Shown here: one piece after another, positions 16,363 through 23,855 of the stretch
Layout of the letters: the number at the start of each line of letters is the position of its first letter
Position numbering within the stretch: position 1 is the stretch's first letter
NCBI GenBank assembly: GCA_021202525.1
Contig: JAJQCV010000053.1
Coordinates: forward strand, 1 to 36,206
Length of the DNA stretch: 36,206 nucleotides
Origin: Akkermansiaceae bacterium
GTDB taxonomy: Bacteria; Verrucomicrobiota; Verrucomicrobiia; Verrucomicrobiales; Akkermansiaceae
Direction: 5' to 3'
Notes under the pieces: generated by a model
The model's input: only the letters and a program-made list of their open reading frames with translations
Database searches by the model: none
Told to the model about the DNA's origin: nothing
Program-made: the position numbers and the translations under genes

Positions 16363-18000
16363 TTAATGCCCGGTTTCTTCCTCCTGCTCGGAGTAGCTGA
16401 TGCCCAGCATGCAGATGTCGTCCGCCTGGTTGGTGCATCCCGTGAATTTGGCTACGCAGGTAAGGGCCTGATGCACGAAGTCCTTGGTGGTCTTGGCCGT
16501 GGAATTGTTGAAGTAATCCATCAGGCGTTCCACTCCCATTTCCTCTCCTTCCGCATTGGCGGCTTCCGTCAGGCCGTCCGTGTACATCAGGATGCGTGAA
16601 CCCGGAAGGAGGGGAAACTGGGCATTCTGGTAGGCGGCGTCATCCAGCAGGCCCATGGCGATGCCGCGGGGCAGGGGCATCTTGCGTGCGATTCCGTCCG
16701 GTCCCAGCACGATGGGATGCGGGTGGCCCGCCGTGGAGGCGGTCATGACGCCCGTTTCCAGGTCCAGGTAAATATAAACGGCGGAGGCGAACATGGTGGT
16801 GTTGGCCCTTTGCAGTATTTTGGAAAGCTGGTGGTTGAGGGAAGTGAGGAATGCGGCGGGATTGTCCGCCAGATTGGAGAGCTGTTCCATGAGACCCCGG
16901 AGCATGGAGGCGATCAGGGCGGCGCGGATGCCGTGCCCCATCACGTCGCAGACGATGGCCCCTACGCCGGAGTCGCCTACGGGGAAGGCGTCGAACCAGT
17001 CGCCCGCCACCCCTTCGGAAGGGGTGAAAATGTGGTGGAAGTCCGCCTTTCGGGTCACTCCGTGTTCCGTGCGGGAACGGGAGGGGAGCTCGTAGGGGAG
17101 CAGGGCGAACTGGATTTCACGGGCCAGGTCGATTTCCTTTTCCAGGGACTTGTTCCGTTCTTCCAGGATGCGGGCCGTTTCCCTCGCCTTGATCTCCGTC
17201 TTGACCAGTTTGGTGACGTCGCTGGAAATGCCCACGATTCCCTTGAGGTCCCCGTTGCGGCCATACCACGGGAATTTGCTGATCTGGCTCCAGGTATCGT
17301 CCCTGTGCAGCCATGTCTCATGATGGAGCCGGGCGCGGATGGGGCGGCCGGTTTTCATGATGTCCAGTTCCTCCTTCCGGGAGATGTCGGACATGGTTTT
17401 GTCAAAGAAATAGGCGTCCGTCCGTCCGGTCAGGTCCGCCGGAGTGGGGACGCCCAGCTTGTTGGCCGTGGCCGAGTTGGCCAGAACGAAGCGCGATTCC
17501 CGGTTCTTGAAATAAATGCTGTCCGGAATGTGCTCAATCAGGGTATGGAACAGGTCCCGGTCCTCCGCGGCGCGCAGTTCCGCCGTCTTGCGTCTGGTGA
17601 TGTTGACCCAGACGCCTATGAGCATGACGGGGCGGCGCTGCTTGTCCCGGCGTGCGATGCCGTTGACCCGGACCCAGCTCCAGCTTTTGGAGTTGAGCTT
17701 TTTCAACCGGATCTCGATGCGCATGGGCATGTGGGAATGCCCGTCAAGGTACCGCCGAACTTCCTGGGAGAAAAAGGCCTGGTCCTCCTCATGGATGGTG
17801 AGTTCCGGCTGGGTGAAAATATTGGGGGCCTTTTCCTTGCGGCTGGCCCCCATCATGGTCAGGCAGCGGTCCGTGTAGTGGATGACGCCCGTCTTGATAT
17901 TCCAGATGTAGAATCCCTCTTCCGCTGCCGACAGGGCCATTTTGATCTTGTCCCAGGTGAACACCTTCTGGGCGGAATGTCTGTTGCGTGAGGGCGGCAT
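16363..18000 (-). CDS. PAS-PAS-PP2C (SpoIIE/RsbU-type) serine phosphatase
   Basis: 545 aa, cytosolic, no membrane helix. Two N-terminal PAS domains (about 15-135, ending LIGVWVNITRRK; about 145-270, ending GIVGISSDVTKLV) are joined by a coiled-coil signalling helix (KARETARILEERNKSLEKEIDLAREIQ) to a PP2C/SpoIIE phosphatase domain. Metal-binding and catalytic motifs are intact: GDWFDAF, VCDVMGHG, GHPHPIVLG, MYTDGLTEA and QADDICMLGI. Such proteins dephosphorylate anti-sigma-antagonist (STAS) proteins in partner-switching cascades in response to a ligand or redox state sensed by PAS. It lies downstream of an ECF-like sigma gene in the same direction, but no STAS or anti-sigma kinase gene is nearby, so the link is only suggestive. 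Confidence 0.9.
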   Translation of the reverse strand: MPPSRNRHSAQKVFTWDKIKMALSAAEEGFYIWNIKTGVIHYTDRCLTMMGASRKEKAPNIFTQPELTIHEEDQAFFSQEVRRYLDGHSHMPMRIEIRLKKLNSKSWSWVRVNGIARRDKQRRPVMLIGVWVNITRRKTAELRAAEDRDLFHTLIEHIPDSIYFKNRESRFVLANSATANKLGVPTPADLTGRTDAYFFDKTMSDISRKEELDIMKTGRPIRARLHHETWLHRDDTWSQISKFPWYGRNGDLKGIVGISSDVTKLVKTEIKARETARILEERNKSLEKEIDLAREIQFALLPYELPSRSRTEHGVTRKADFHHIFTPSEGVAGDWFDAFPVGDSGVGAIVCDVMGHGIRAALIASMLRGLMEQLSNLADNPAAFLTSLNHQLSKILQRANTTMFASAVYIYLDLETGVMTASTAGHPHPIVLGPDGIARKMPLPRGIAMGLLDDAAYQNAQFPLLPGSRILMYTDGLTEAANAEGEEMGVERLMDYFNNSTAKTTKDFVHQALTCVAKFTGCTNQADDICMLGISYSEQEEETGH

Positions 18001-18015
18001 ATGCAGTTGCCGCTA

Positions 18016-18044
18016 ATCTAACGACAAAACAGCACCCTTGGCAA
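18016..18044 (-). promoter_or_regulatory. Predicted promoter of the PAS-PP2C phosphatase gene
   Basis: On the minus strand: TTGCCA (18044-18039), 17-nt spacer, TTAGAT (18021-18016), then 15 nt to the ATG at 18000. It implies that the phosphatase can be transcribed separately from the sigma-factor gene upstream. Confidence 0.45.
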
Positions 18045-18168
18045 GAGACAAAATAAGGGAATCTTATCCCGGCTGAAAGGACGGCCCGGAAAAGACATGC
18101 CGGGAGGTTTCCGGACGGCTTTTTTGAAATCTTCCGGGACCGTAAAACGTTGAACGTTGCGGAAAATG

Positions 18169-18855
18169 CTATTTCCGGTGTTCTTCCTCCTGGGACTGGA
18201 GGAATTGCAGTTCCTTTTTCAGAACACTGCCCACGCGGTGCTTGGCAAGGTACACCTGGGCGATGGTGACGCCAAGCTGCCTGCGGACCTTGGCCGCATC
18301 CCATTCCCTCAGCACGTAGTAGTCGAAAATCTGGAACTGCTTGGGAGACACCTTGGCCTTGACGCGTTCCAGCGCGGCCTGCAGAAGGTTGTTCTGCCAT
18401 TCCCGTTCCCATACCTGGTCGAAGTTGTTCTTGCCTTCGTCCGGAATCTTGTCGATGGGGTGTTCCTGGGATTCTCCGGCGTCCGGATTCATCAGCATGG
18501 CCGTGTCCTTCTTCCGTTTGCGGAACTGGTCGTTGATGCGCCAGCGGGTCATGTTCCAGAGCCAGAGCTTGAAAGAGCCCTGTTCCGGGTTGTAGATGTT
18601 TTTCTTGCTCTGCTTGGCGATGGAAAGAATGGTCTCTTGCACCACGTCCCAGGCTTCGTCTTCCCTTAATCCGGCTTTCAGGGCCACGGAGTAAATGAGC
18701 CGCCAGTACGTGCGGTAGAATTCATCCCAGGTGCGCTGGTCTTCCCAATTTTCCAGACGGGCAATCAGACTTTTCCTGGTATGTTCCGCATACTGGGAAA
18801 GCGTATTCTCGTCGGGCAGGGACTCGTTCTTGGGTTGCAATGGGGGCACATTCAT
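18169..18855 (-). CDS. RNA polymerase sigma factor, ECF-like (sigma70 family)
   Basis: 228 aa. Region 2 is recognisable from TWDEFYRTYWRLIYSVALKAGL through DAWDVVQETILSIAKQ to the promoter-melting segment SFKLWLWNMTRWRINDQFRKR. Region 4 is a helix-turn-helix (VSPKQFQIFDYYVLREWDAAKVRRQLGVTIAQVYLAKHRV). The linker between them is long and polar. Such group IV factors are usually held by an anti-sigma factor, yet no anti-sigma gene adjoins. The closest candidate regulator is the PAS-PP2C phosphatase 168 nt downstream. A -10-like GATAAA lies within 10 nt of the ATG, consistent with a very short leader. Confidence 0.87.
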   Translation of the reverse strand: MNVPPLQPKNESLPDENTLSQYAEHTRKSLIARLENWEDQRTWDEFYRTYWRLIYSVALKAGLREDEAWDVVQETILSIAKQSKKNIYNPEQGSFKLWLWNMTRWRINDQFRKRKKDTAMLMNPDAGESQEHPIDKIPDEGKNNFDQVWEREWQNNLLQAALERVKAKVSPKQFQIFDYYVLREWDAAKVRRQLGVTIAQVYLAKHRVGSVLKKELQFLQSQEEEHRK

Positions 18856-18975
18856 GTTTTATCATGAATTACGGATGAAAGTGAAGTGAAAGCCGAGTAA
18901 TGGGAGCGGAATTTTCACGGCGGTGTTATTCATTCACTACGCTTTCACGGGAAAAATTCTTTCAGGGAAACGGAT

Positions 18976-19989
18976 ATGATCAGGAAAACGTCCAGGAGCA
19001 GGGGGTCTTCGGTAATTGCCGCCCTGATTGTGCTGTGCGCCCTGATAGGCTACGGCCTGTCGGAATGGAAACTGCTTCCGGACACGATGGAGGCCGTGCC
19101 CGCCTCCCGGCAGGCGGCGGAGCAGGGAATGGCGCCGGAAAAGATCACCCTCCCGGAGAAGGGGGAGCCCGTCAGGCTGCTGACCATGAACGCGGGCAAC
19201 TATTTTGTGCCGGAAGACCCGCGAAGAAGCAATTTTCAAGTGAAGTACAAGCCCGTGGAAGCACGGGAGGCCATAGCGGAACTCATCAGGCAATCCGGTG
19301 CTGAAATCGTGGGCCTGTCCGAGATGGGCGGGGAAGCCGCCGTGCGCGACCTGCAAATGCGGTTGAAAAGAAAGGGCGTGCAGCTGCCGCACAAGGTGCT
19401 GGTCATGCGGGACGGTGAAGACCGTGGACTGGCCCTCTTGTCGAAGTACCCCATCGTCAGCAACCGTTCCGTGACGGACATGCCCGTATCGGGAGAAGCC
19501 AAACGGCGTAAAACGATGCTCCGCGGCATTCTGGACGCTACCGTAAAAACGCCGGATTCCCGCCAGTTCCGCCTGATAGGCGTTCATTTGAAATCCCGGC
19601 TGAGCCGCGACGGCTCCGCGGAGGAAACCCGCAGAAGGGAAGCCTATGCCCTGCGCGACTACCTGAACGGCGTCATGGCCTCCCAGGACGGCATGCCCCT
19701 GTTGTTATACGGAGATTTCAATGACGGCCCTGCCGACAGTTCCGTGCAGGTCATCCAGGGACCGGCGAAAACGGACTCCCGCCTGAACCGTCTGAAACCC
19801 AGGGATTCCCGCGGAGAAACGTGGACCATCTATTACGAAGACGGCGACACCTACCATTCCTTTGACCACATCTTCATCAACAACACCTTGAAAAAACGGC
19901 TCGGCCGCAAGCCCCCCATGGGCGTCCTCGACACTCCCCCCTCCCGCCAGGCCAGCGACCACCGCGGCATATGGGTGGAATTGAGATAG
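18976..19989 (+). CDS. Endonuclease/exonuclease/phosphatase-family protein, exported or membrane-anchored
   Basis: 337 aa. An N-terminal hydrophobic segment (about 13-28) follows a basic start and would anchor or export the protein. The catalytic EEP fold is complete: RLLTMNAGN (Asn), VGLSEMGGE (metal-binding Glu), IGVHLKSRL (His), LLYGDFND (Asp and Asn) and the terminal ASDHRGIWVEL (Asp-His pair). The superfamily includes DNase I-like nucleases, sphingomyelinases and phosphoinositide phosphatases; the sequence alone does not decide the substrate. An extracytoplasmic location argues for an external nucleic acid or phosphodiester substrate. This gene is GC-rich; the composition changes right after its stop, where the AT-rich accessory region begins. 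Confidence 0.87.
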   Translation: MIRKTSRSRGSSVIAALIVLCALIGYGLSEWKLLPDTMEAVPASRQAAEQGMAPEKITLPEKGEPVRLLTMNAGNYFVPEDPRRSNFQVKYKPVEAREAIAELIRQSGAEIVGLSEMGGEAAVRDLQMRLKRKGVQLPHKVLVMRDGEDRGLALLSKYPIVSNRSVTDMPVSGEAKRRKTMLRGILDATVKTPDSRQFRLIGVHLKSRLSRDGSAEETRRREAYALRDYLNGVMASQDGMPLLLYGDFNDGPADSSVQVIQGPAKTDSRLNRLKPRDSRGETWTIYYEDGDTYHSFDHIFINNTLKKRLGRKPPMGVLDTPPSRQASDHRGIWVELR

Positions 19990-20031
19990 ATATATCCAGG
20001 ATACTCATTTGCATAGAGTTATTCAGGATAT

Positions 20032-20054
20032 TTCACAATATGTTAGATTGTGAA
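20032..20054. repeat. 8-bp dyad with 7-nt spacer upstream of the island
   Basis: TTCACAAT (20032-20039) and its exact inverse ATTGTGAA (20047-20054) flank the 7-nt spacer atgttag. It lies a few bases upstream of a promoter-like TTGAAT, so it may be an operator or activator site. The arm/spacer geometry would also suit a recombinase core, but no second copy was found in the window. Confidence 0.55.
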
Positions 20055-20059
20055 TAATG

Positions 20060-20087
20060 TTGAATATGGGGAAATTATTGATATAGT
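20060..20087 (+). promoter_or_regulatory. Predicted promoter outside the left inverted repeat, reading into the island
   Basis: TTGAAT (20060-20065), 16-nt spacer, TATAGT (20082-20087). Initiation near 20094 would give a leader of about 65 nt crossing the left 18-bp repeat into the PLP-enzyme gene. The AT-rich background makes chance matches more likely. Confidence 0.4.
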
Positions 20088-20127
20088 AAATTAATTGGAG
20101 GTAACGGTTATACCACTGTAGAACCAT

Positions 20128-20145
20128 TGATAACTATTTATTATC
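20128..20145 (+). repeat. Left copy of the 18-bp inverted repeat flanking the two-gene module
   Basis: The sequence TGATAACTATTTATTATC is the exact reverse complement of 23834-23851. Internally it is GATAA, 7-nt spacer CTATTTA, TTATC, that is two inverted 5-bp arms around an asymmetric 7-bp centre. It ends 15 nt before the ATG at 20161. It also contains TATTAT (20139-20144), which could serve as a -10 box. Confidence 0.9.
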
Positions 20146-20160
20146 CAGAGAAATTAACAA

Positions 20161-21432
20161 ATGAATGGTAATTTAGAAGAGTTTCAGAAAATTTGTCAGG
20201 AACTACAGTATGAAGAAAAGCGCCTTCTACCTTTGTGTGCAGCGGAAAACGCCATATCGCCGTTCGGAAAAATTCCGTTAGATTCCTTTATTCAGGAGAA
20301 ATACATTATGGGAGGTATTATCAGGCTGGAGACCGAACATAATTTTATGGAAGCGGAAAATTTATTTAAGTTCTACAGTCTCCTCAATCGACAATGTTTT
20401 GACTTATTCCACAGTAATTATTCAGATGCAAGGACATTATCAGGTGTCAATGCCGTTATGATCCTCCTGATGAGTCTCTTTCAACCGGGTAGCACTTTGC
20501 TTATATCATCGGAAGATAGTGGAGGTCATGGTTCCATGCCTCTTATATGCCATCGGCTTGGTATAAAATTTATATATGCGCCGTTTGATTATGAGATAAT
20601 GGACTTTGACTATGAAAAAATCAAAGCATTACGTAAAAAGGAAAAAATTGACGGTATGCTTATATGTCCATCTGACATCTTGTTTCAACCATCTTTGCAA
20701 AATCTGGAAGTATTAGAAGATTTTATAATTATTTACGATGCAACTCAAACTTTAGGTTTAATAGCTGGCAAATCCAATTCCAATCCCTTCCATTTTTTCA
20801 GCAATGAAGTTCCATTTGTTTTAATGGGCGCCACTCACAAAACGCTTCCCGGGCCGACTAGCGGATTAATCATGACGAATAATCAGAAACTGATGAATCT
20901 CATTGATACAAAGATTAATCCGGATTATCTACGAAATGTGCAATTTCATCAGATTCTTAGTCTCATTCTTGTTCTTATCGAGATGGAAATGTTTGGTGAA
21001 CAATATAGTAAGCAAATTATAAACAATGCCAACAAACTAGGGCGTTATCTTGAGAAATTGGGAGTGCAAGTAATTCGAACCCGCAATGATTTGTATACAG
21101 ACACTCATCAAATATTTATATCCATGAAAGAAAATGAGATAACAAGATTTCTTCACAGAAGTCATTCACATGGGATAAGTTTAAACGGAAGGTATAAAAG
21201 GCTCTATCGCGATTCAGGAATACGGATAGGAGTTCAGCAAATTACGCGTCATGGTTGGGAGGAAAATGAATTTGAGCAACTTGCTGATGTTTTTTATCAG
21301 CTCACGCAGGATATATACAACTATGACGAAGTAGAGAGAAAACTTAATATCTTGCGTTCAAAGAAAGATGTCCATTATACTTTTTCAGAGCAAACGTATC
21401 ATGATGTTTTCAACTGCTTACATGACGGTTAA
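20161..21432 (+). CDS. PLP-dependent enzyme of the serine hydroxymethyltransferase fold, divergent active site
   Basis: 423 aa, fold type I. The PLP Lys is K227 in MGATHKTLPGPTSGLIM, matching the THKTL-GP motif of GlyA. D193 in IYDATQTLGLIAG pairs with the pyridine nitrogen, R355 in IRIGVQQITRHGW matches the substrate-carboxylate Arg, and SSEDSGGHGS corresponds to the cofactor-stacking loop. Departures from true SHMT: the conserved AEGYPGKRYYGG segment is replaced by EKYIMGGIIRLE, so the Tyr and Glu used for C-C cleavage are missing, and the His of VDMAHVAGL is Gln196. Folate-dependent serine/glycine exchange is therefore unlikely; a transaldolase, aldolase or other side-chain chemistry is possible. 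The gene is AT-rich, preceded by the left 18-bp repeat, and overlaps the convergent ATPase gene by 15 nt. True substrate unknown. Confidence 0.8.
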   Translation: MNGNLEEFQKICQELQYEEKRLLPLCAAENAISPFGKIPLDSFIQEKYIMGGIIRLETEHNFMEAENLFKFYSLLNRQCFDLFHSNYSDARTLSGVNAVMILLMSLFQPGSTLLISSEDSGGHGSMPLICHRLGIKFIYAPFDYEIMDFDYEKIKALRKKEKIDGMLICPSDILFQPSLQNLEVLEDFIIIYDATQTLGLIAGKSNSNPFHFFSNEVPFVLMGATHKTLPGPTSGLIMTNNQKLMNLIDTKINPDYLRNVQFHQILSLILVLIEMEMFGEQYSKQIINNANKLGRYLEKLGVQVIRTRNDLYTDTHQIFISMKENEITRFLHRSHSHGISLNGRYKRLYRDSGIRIGVQQITRHGWEENEFEQLADVFYQLTQDIYNYDEVERKLNILRSKKDVHYTFSEQTYHDVFNCLHDG

Positions 21433-23823
21433 TTTAACTGGTCCGTCATGTTGAGCGGCGTACGTCAAGTCGGCATATTGCATTTTTTCCCAATATCTAA
21501 TTTGATTTTGATCAATTTCCCCGCCTCGAAGCAGTTTCTCGACATAACATGCACAAGCATAGTTTATTGATAGTACGTGATTGTGAGCATCATCGGATAA
21601 ATCAGTCATTATTTTTTGTACTTCATTTAATTGTTCACTCTGGATGGTGTCATGGAACTGGTGTAATGTTAAAATTTTACCTAGCTGGGACATTGTCCGC
21701 AGATTGAGATCACCGTTTTCATCAGCAAATGCAATAGCCTGATTATAAAGAAAAAGAATTTCATTTTTTACTTTTTCATTCTGATTTTCTGCTATATAAG
21801 ATTTTATTCGTAAAAGTTCAGCTTTTTCAAAGTAGAAATCATAAATAATTCTGTACTGAGTTTTTTCTAGACTGCGCAAAGCATTATCTACAATAGTAAG
21901 AGCAGATTCTATGTCTTTAAGTTTCTTCAGTGTGTAAATTGCTCGATGCCGCTGCGCATGCATTATGACGGGAGATTCTCCAATCTCTTTGGCAAGCGTG
22001 TCTATCCTGTTAAATGATGCCTCGTAATCGAATGGCGTATCCCAGAATAGATAGATAGCGATACGCGAATAGAGAATTTTTATTTGCAACTCAGGGTTTT
22101 GTATATTAGTGTTCTCATCCAAGCCTGCAAGAATATTTTCAGCCAAAAGCAAGTCGCTTCCCTGATGCTTTAATATGTGAGCCTTTAAATATAAAAGCTT
22201 GGCCTCTTGTATTTGGCTCTTGAAAACCTTGGGGAGATGTTGCACAAACGCGTCGATTTCGCTTATGGCAAAAGAAAACCGATTGCTTAGATGATGCAAA
22301 TCGATAATGAGAAATAGCATATCAAAATCTTCTGTATTCATATTCTCTGTGGGCCTCAAAGTTGGCAGAGCAGAATCTATTTCCTCCAAACGAGCTAATT
22401 CCGAGTATGCCCTTCGGTATTGTCCCAGGTGCAACAAGGAGTTTAAATAACAGTAATTAAAATACTGATTATTCGAATGGCTTTCTTTAAGTGACGAATT
22501 GAGATAACCGATTTGCTCATATTGCCACAGACGTTCGAGAAATAAATACTGTTTGCCGTCCAAAAGATTTTTTAGAATTTCGCGACCAGTTTCTTCTGAA
22601 AAATGAGTGTCGCTTAACATCAATAAAGAAACATTCAAAGTGCCATCAAAAATATTTTCCAGATGTTGATGCGAATTTTTAATCATTTCCACAGCTTGAT
22701 TTTTGTTGCAGCATTTACGACAGGATTCTGCTACTAAATCATTCATCCGTATAATTCCATATTTTGTATCATTTTCTCGATATATCAATGAAGAATCTAG
22801 GACTGCACATACATGGTGAGGTGTGCTATCAGGAATAATATCGTATATTTTCCGTTCAGGAAGCGAGTCAACTCCCATAAGCTTTAAGTAAGCCATTAAC
22901 ACCACAATCTTTTTTGACTCATTACTGAAACAAGAGTATTGCTGCCATATTATTTCATCAATAGTTTCAATATTAGAAAGATTTAGAGCCCTATTTTGAT
23001 GTTCCAAATCTATTAATATGCGTACATAGGTTGGAATGCCGCTTGACAAACGAAGAATCTTTTCAGGATCAGTTATTGAAATGTTGTAAACTTTTTCCAA
23101 CTCATGCAAATGGAGGCACCCAAATATATCTGGTTTCAAATTTCCATATAACGTGATAGTTTGGCTGTATACTAGTGATTCTATTGTAATTCCAATAATG
23201 ATAGAGATGTTTTTGGATGAATTTGTCAGTATTTCGGAAAACTTGTCAGCATCTCTTTTCCTGTTTCTATCAATGCCATCCAGGATAAATACGATTTTGG
23301 GGTAACGAGATGCTTGATCAAGATATGCAGCCAGGGATGCAGCTGTTCCAATTTTTTTGTCTGGGGGAATCCCTATCATTTCAAGACACTTATGTAATAT
23401 AGAAGAATCTTTGCCTTCTATTTCCACGTAGTACACTGTTGTGCATATTTTTTTCTCTGCCAAGTCATTGGCAAGACGAAGAAGTAATAGTGTTTTTCCT
23501 ATTCCTTTCCTGCCGGTAACATAAAAAATCCTGCGTCGCTCGCTGCTATCGTTGATGAATTGCATAAGCGTACAGCGTTCATCTTCACGGTCGACAAAAA
23601 AATTGTCGCAGTAACATTTTGTTGAAGACAAAACGACGGGATATTTAATTATTTTCAGAATCAAACCCGATATAACCAACCCCGGGGCGAATAGTTTCCA
23701 AGAATCGAAGTTTATAGCTCCTGATATTACGAGTATGATACCGATGGGCATCACTCCGCATATGTAAAACCAGGCCAATCTGTGCAGCCAGAGGGCGAGA
23801 GTCTTTTTTGTTTGGTTGCGCAT
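21418..23823 (-). CDS. Membrane-anchored STAND-like P-loop ATPase with helical-repeat C-terminus
   Basis: 801 aa. Two N-terminal hydrophobic helices (about 15-35 and 44-62) are followed by a short linker with the FVDREDE signature often preceding STAND/ORC-type NTPases. The Walker A is GRKGIGKT (104-111) and the Walker B IVFILDGID (ending D182-D185); a sensor-like strand follows (SIIIGITIES). A winged-helix-like segment (about 290-370) leads to about 400 residues of paired amphipathic helices resembling TPRs (for example YLNSLLHLGQYRRAYSELARLEEI). The architecture, sensor repeats plus a STAND switch plus membrane helices, recalls signal-transduction ATPases including some phage-defence proteins, but no known effector domain is identifiable. 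AT-rich; its ATG lies 10 nt after the right 18-bp repeat, and its gene follows the recombinase by 32 nt in the same direction. Confidence 0.75.
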   Translation of the reverse strand: MRNQTKKTLALWLHRLAWFYICGVMPIGIILVISGAINFDSWKLFAPGLVISGLILKIIKYPVVLSSTKCYCDNFFVDREDERCTLMQFINDSSERRRIFYVTGRKGIGKTLLLLRLANDLAEKKICTTVYYVEIEGKDSSILHKCLEMIGIPPDKKIGTAASLAAYLDQASRYPKIVFILDGIDRNRKRDADKFSEILTNSSKNISIIIGITIESLVYSQTITLYGNLKPDIFGCLHLHELEKVYNISITDPEKILRLSSGIPTYVRILIDLEHQNRALNLSNIETIDEIIWQQYSCFSNESKKIVVLMAYLKLMGVDSLPERKIYDIIPDSTPHHVCAVLDSSLIYRENDTKYGIIRMNDLVAESCRKCCNKNQAVEMIKNSHQHLENIFDGTLNVSLLMLSDTHFSEETGREILKNLLDGKQYLFLERLWQYEQIGYLNSSLKESHSNNQYFNYCYLNSLLHLGQYRRAYSELARLEEIDSALPTLRPTENMNTEDFDMLFLIIDLHHLSNRFSFAISEIDAFVQHLPKVFKSQIQEAKLLYLKAHILKHQGSDLLLAENILAGLDENTNIQNPELQIKILYSRIAIYLFWDTPFDYEASFNRIDTLAKEIGESPVIMHAQRHRAIYTLKKLKDIESALTIVDNALRSLEKTQYRIIYDFYFEKAELLRIKSYIAENQNEKVKNEILFLYNQAIAFADENGDLNLRTMSQLGKILTLHQFHDTIQSEQLNEVQKIMTDLSDDAHNHVLSINYACACYVEKLLRGGEIDQNQIRYWEKMQYADLTYAAQHDGPVKLTVM

Positions 23824-23833
23824 ATCTACAATC

Positions 23834-23851
23834 GATAATAAATAGTTATCA
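23834..23851 (-). repeat. Right copy of the 18-bp inverted repeat
   Basis: Exact inverse of 20128-20145. On the minus strand it reads TGATAACTATTTATTATC and ends 10 nt before the ATPase ATG at 23823, so both copies have the same orientation relative to the gene they precede. Its outer end is 4 nt from the recombinase stop codon (23856-23858). Confidence 0.9.
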
Positions 23852-23855
23852 CTCT

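Larger units (their letters stand above)
20128..23851. mobile_element. Candidate invertible two-gene segment bounded by 18-bp inverted repeats
   Basis: The segment contains exactly two complete genes, convergent and overlapping at their 3' ends, plus the terminal inverted repeats. It is visibly AT-richer than the flanking chromosome. A complete tyrosine recombinase gene ends 4 nt outside the right repeat and is transcribed toward the segment. Inversion between the repeats would place the PLP-enzyme gene behind the recombinase and the ATPase gene behind the left-hand promoter, each with an intact 5' end. Inversion itself is not demonstrated: the repeats could instead be a shared promoter or operator. 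Confidence 0.5.
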
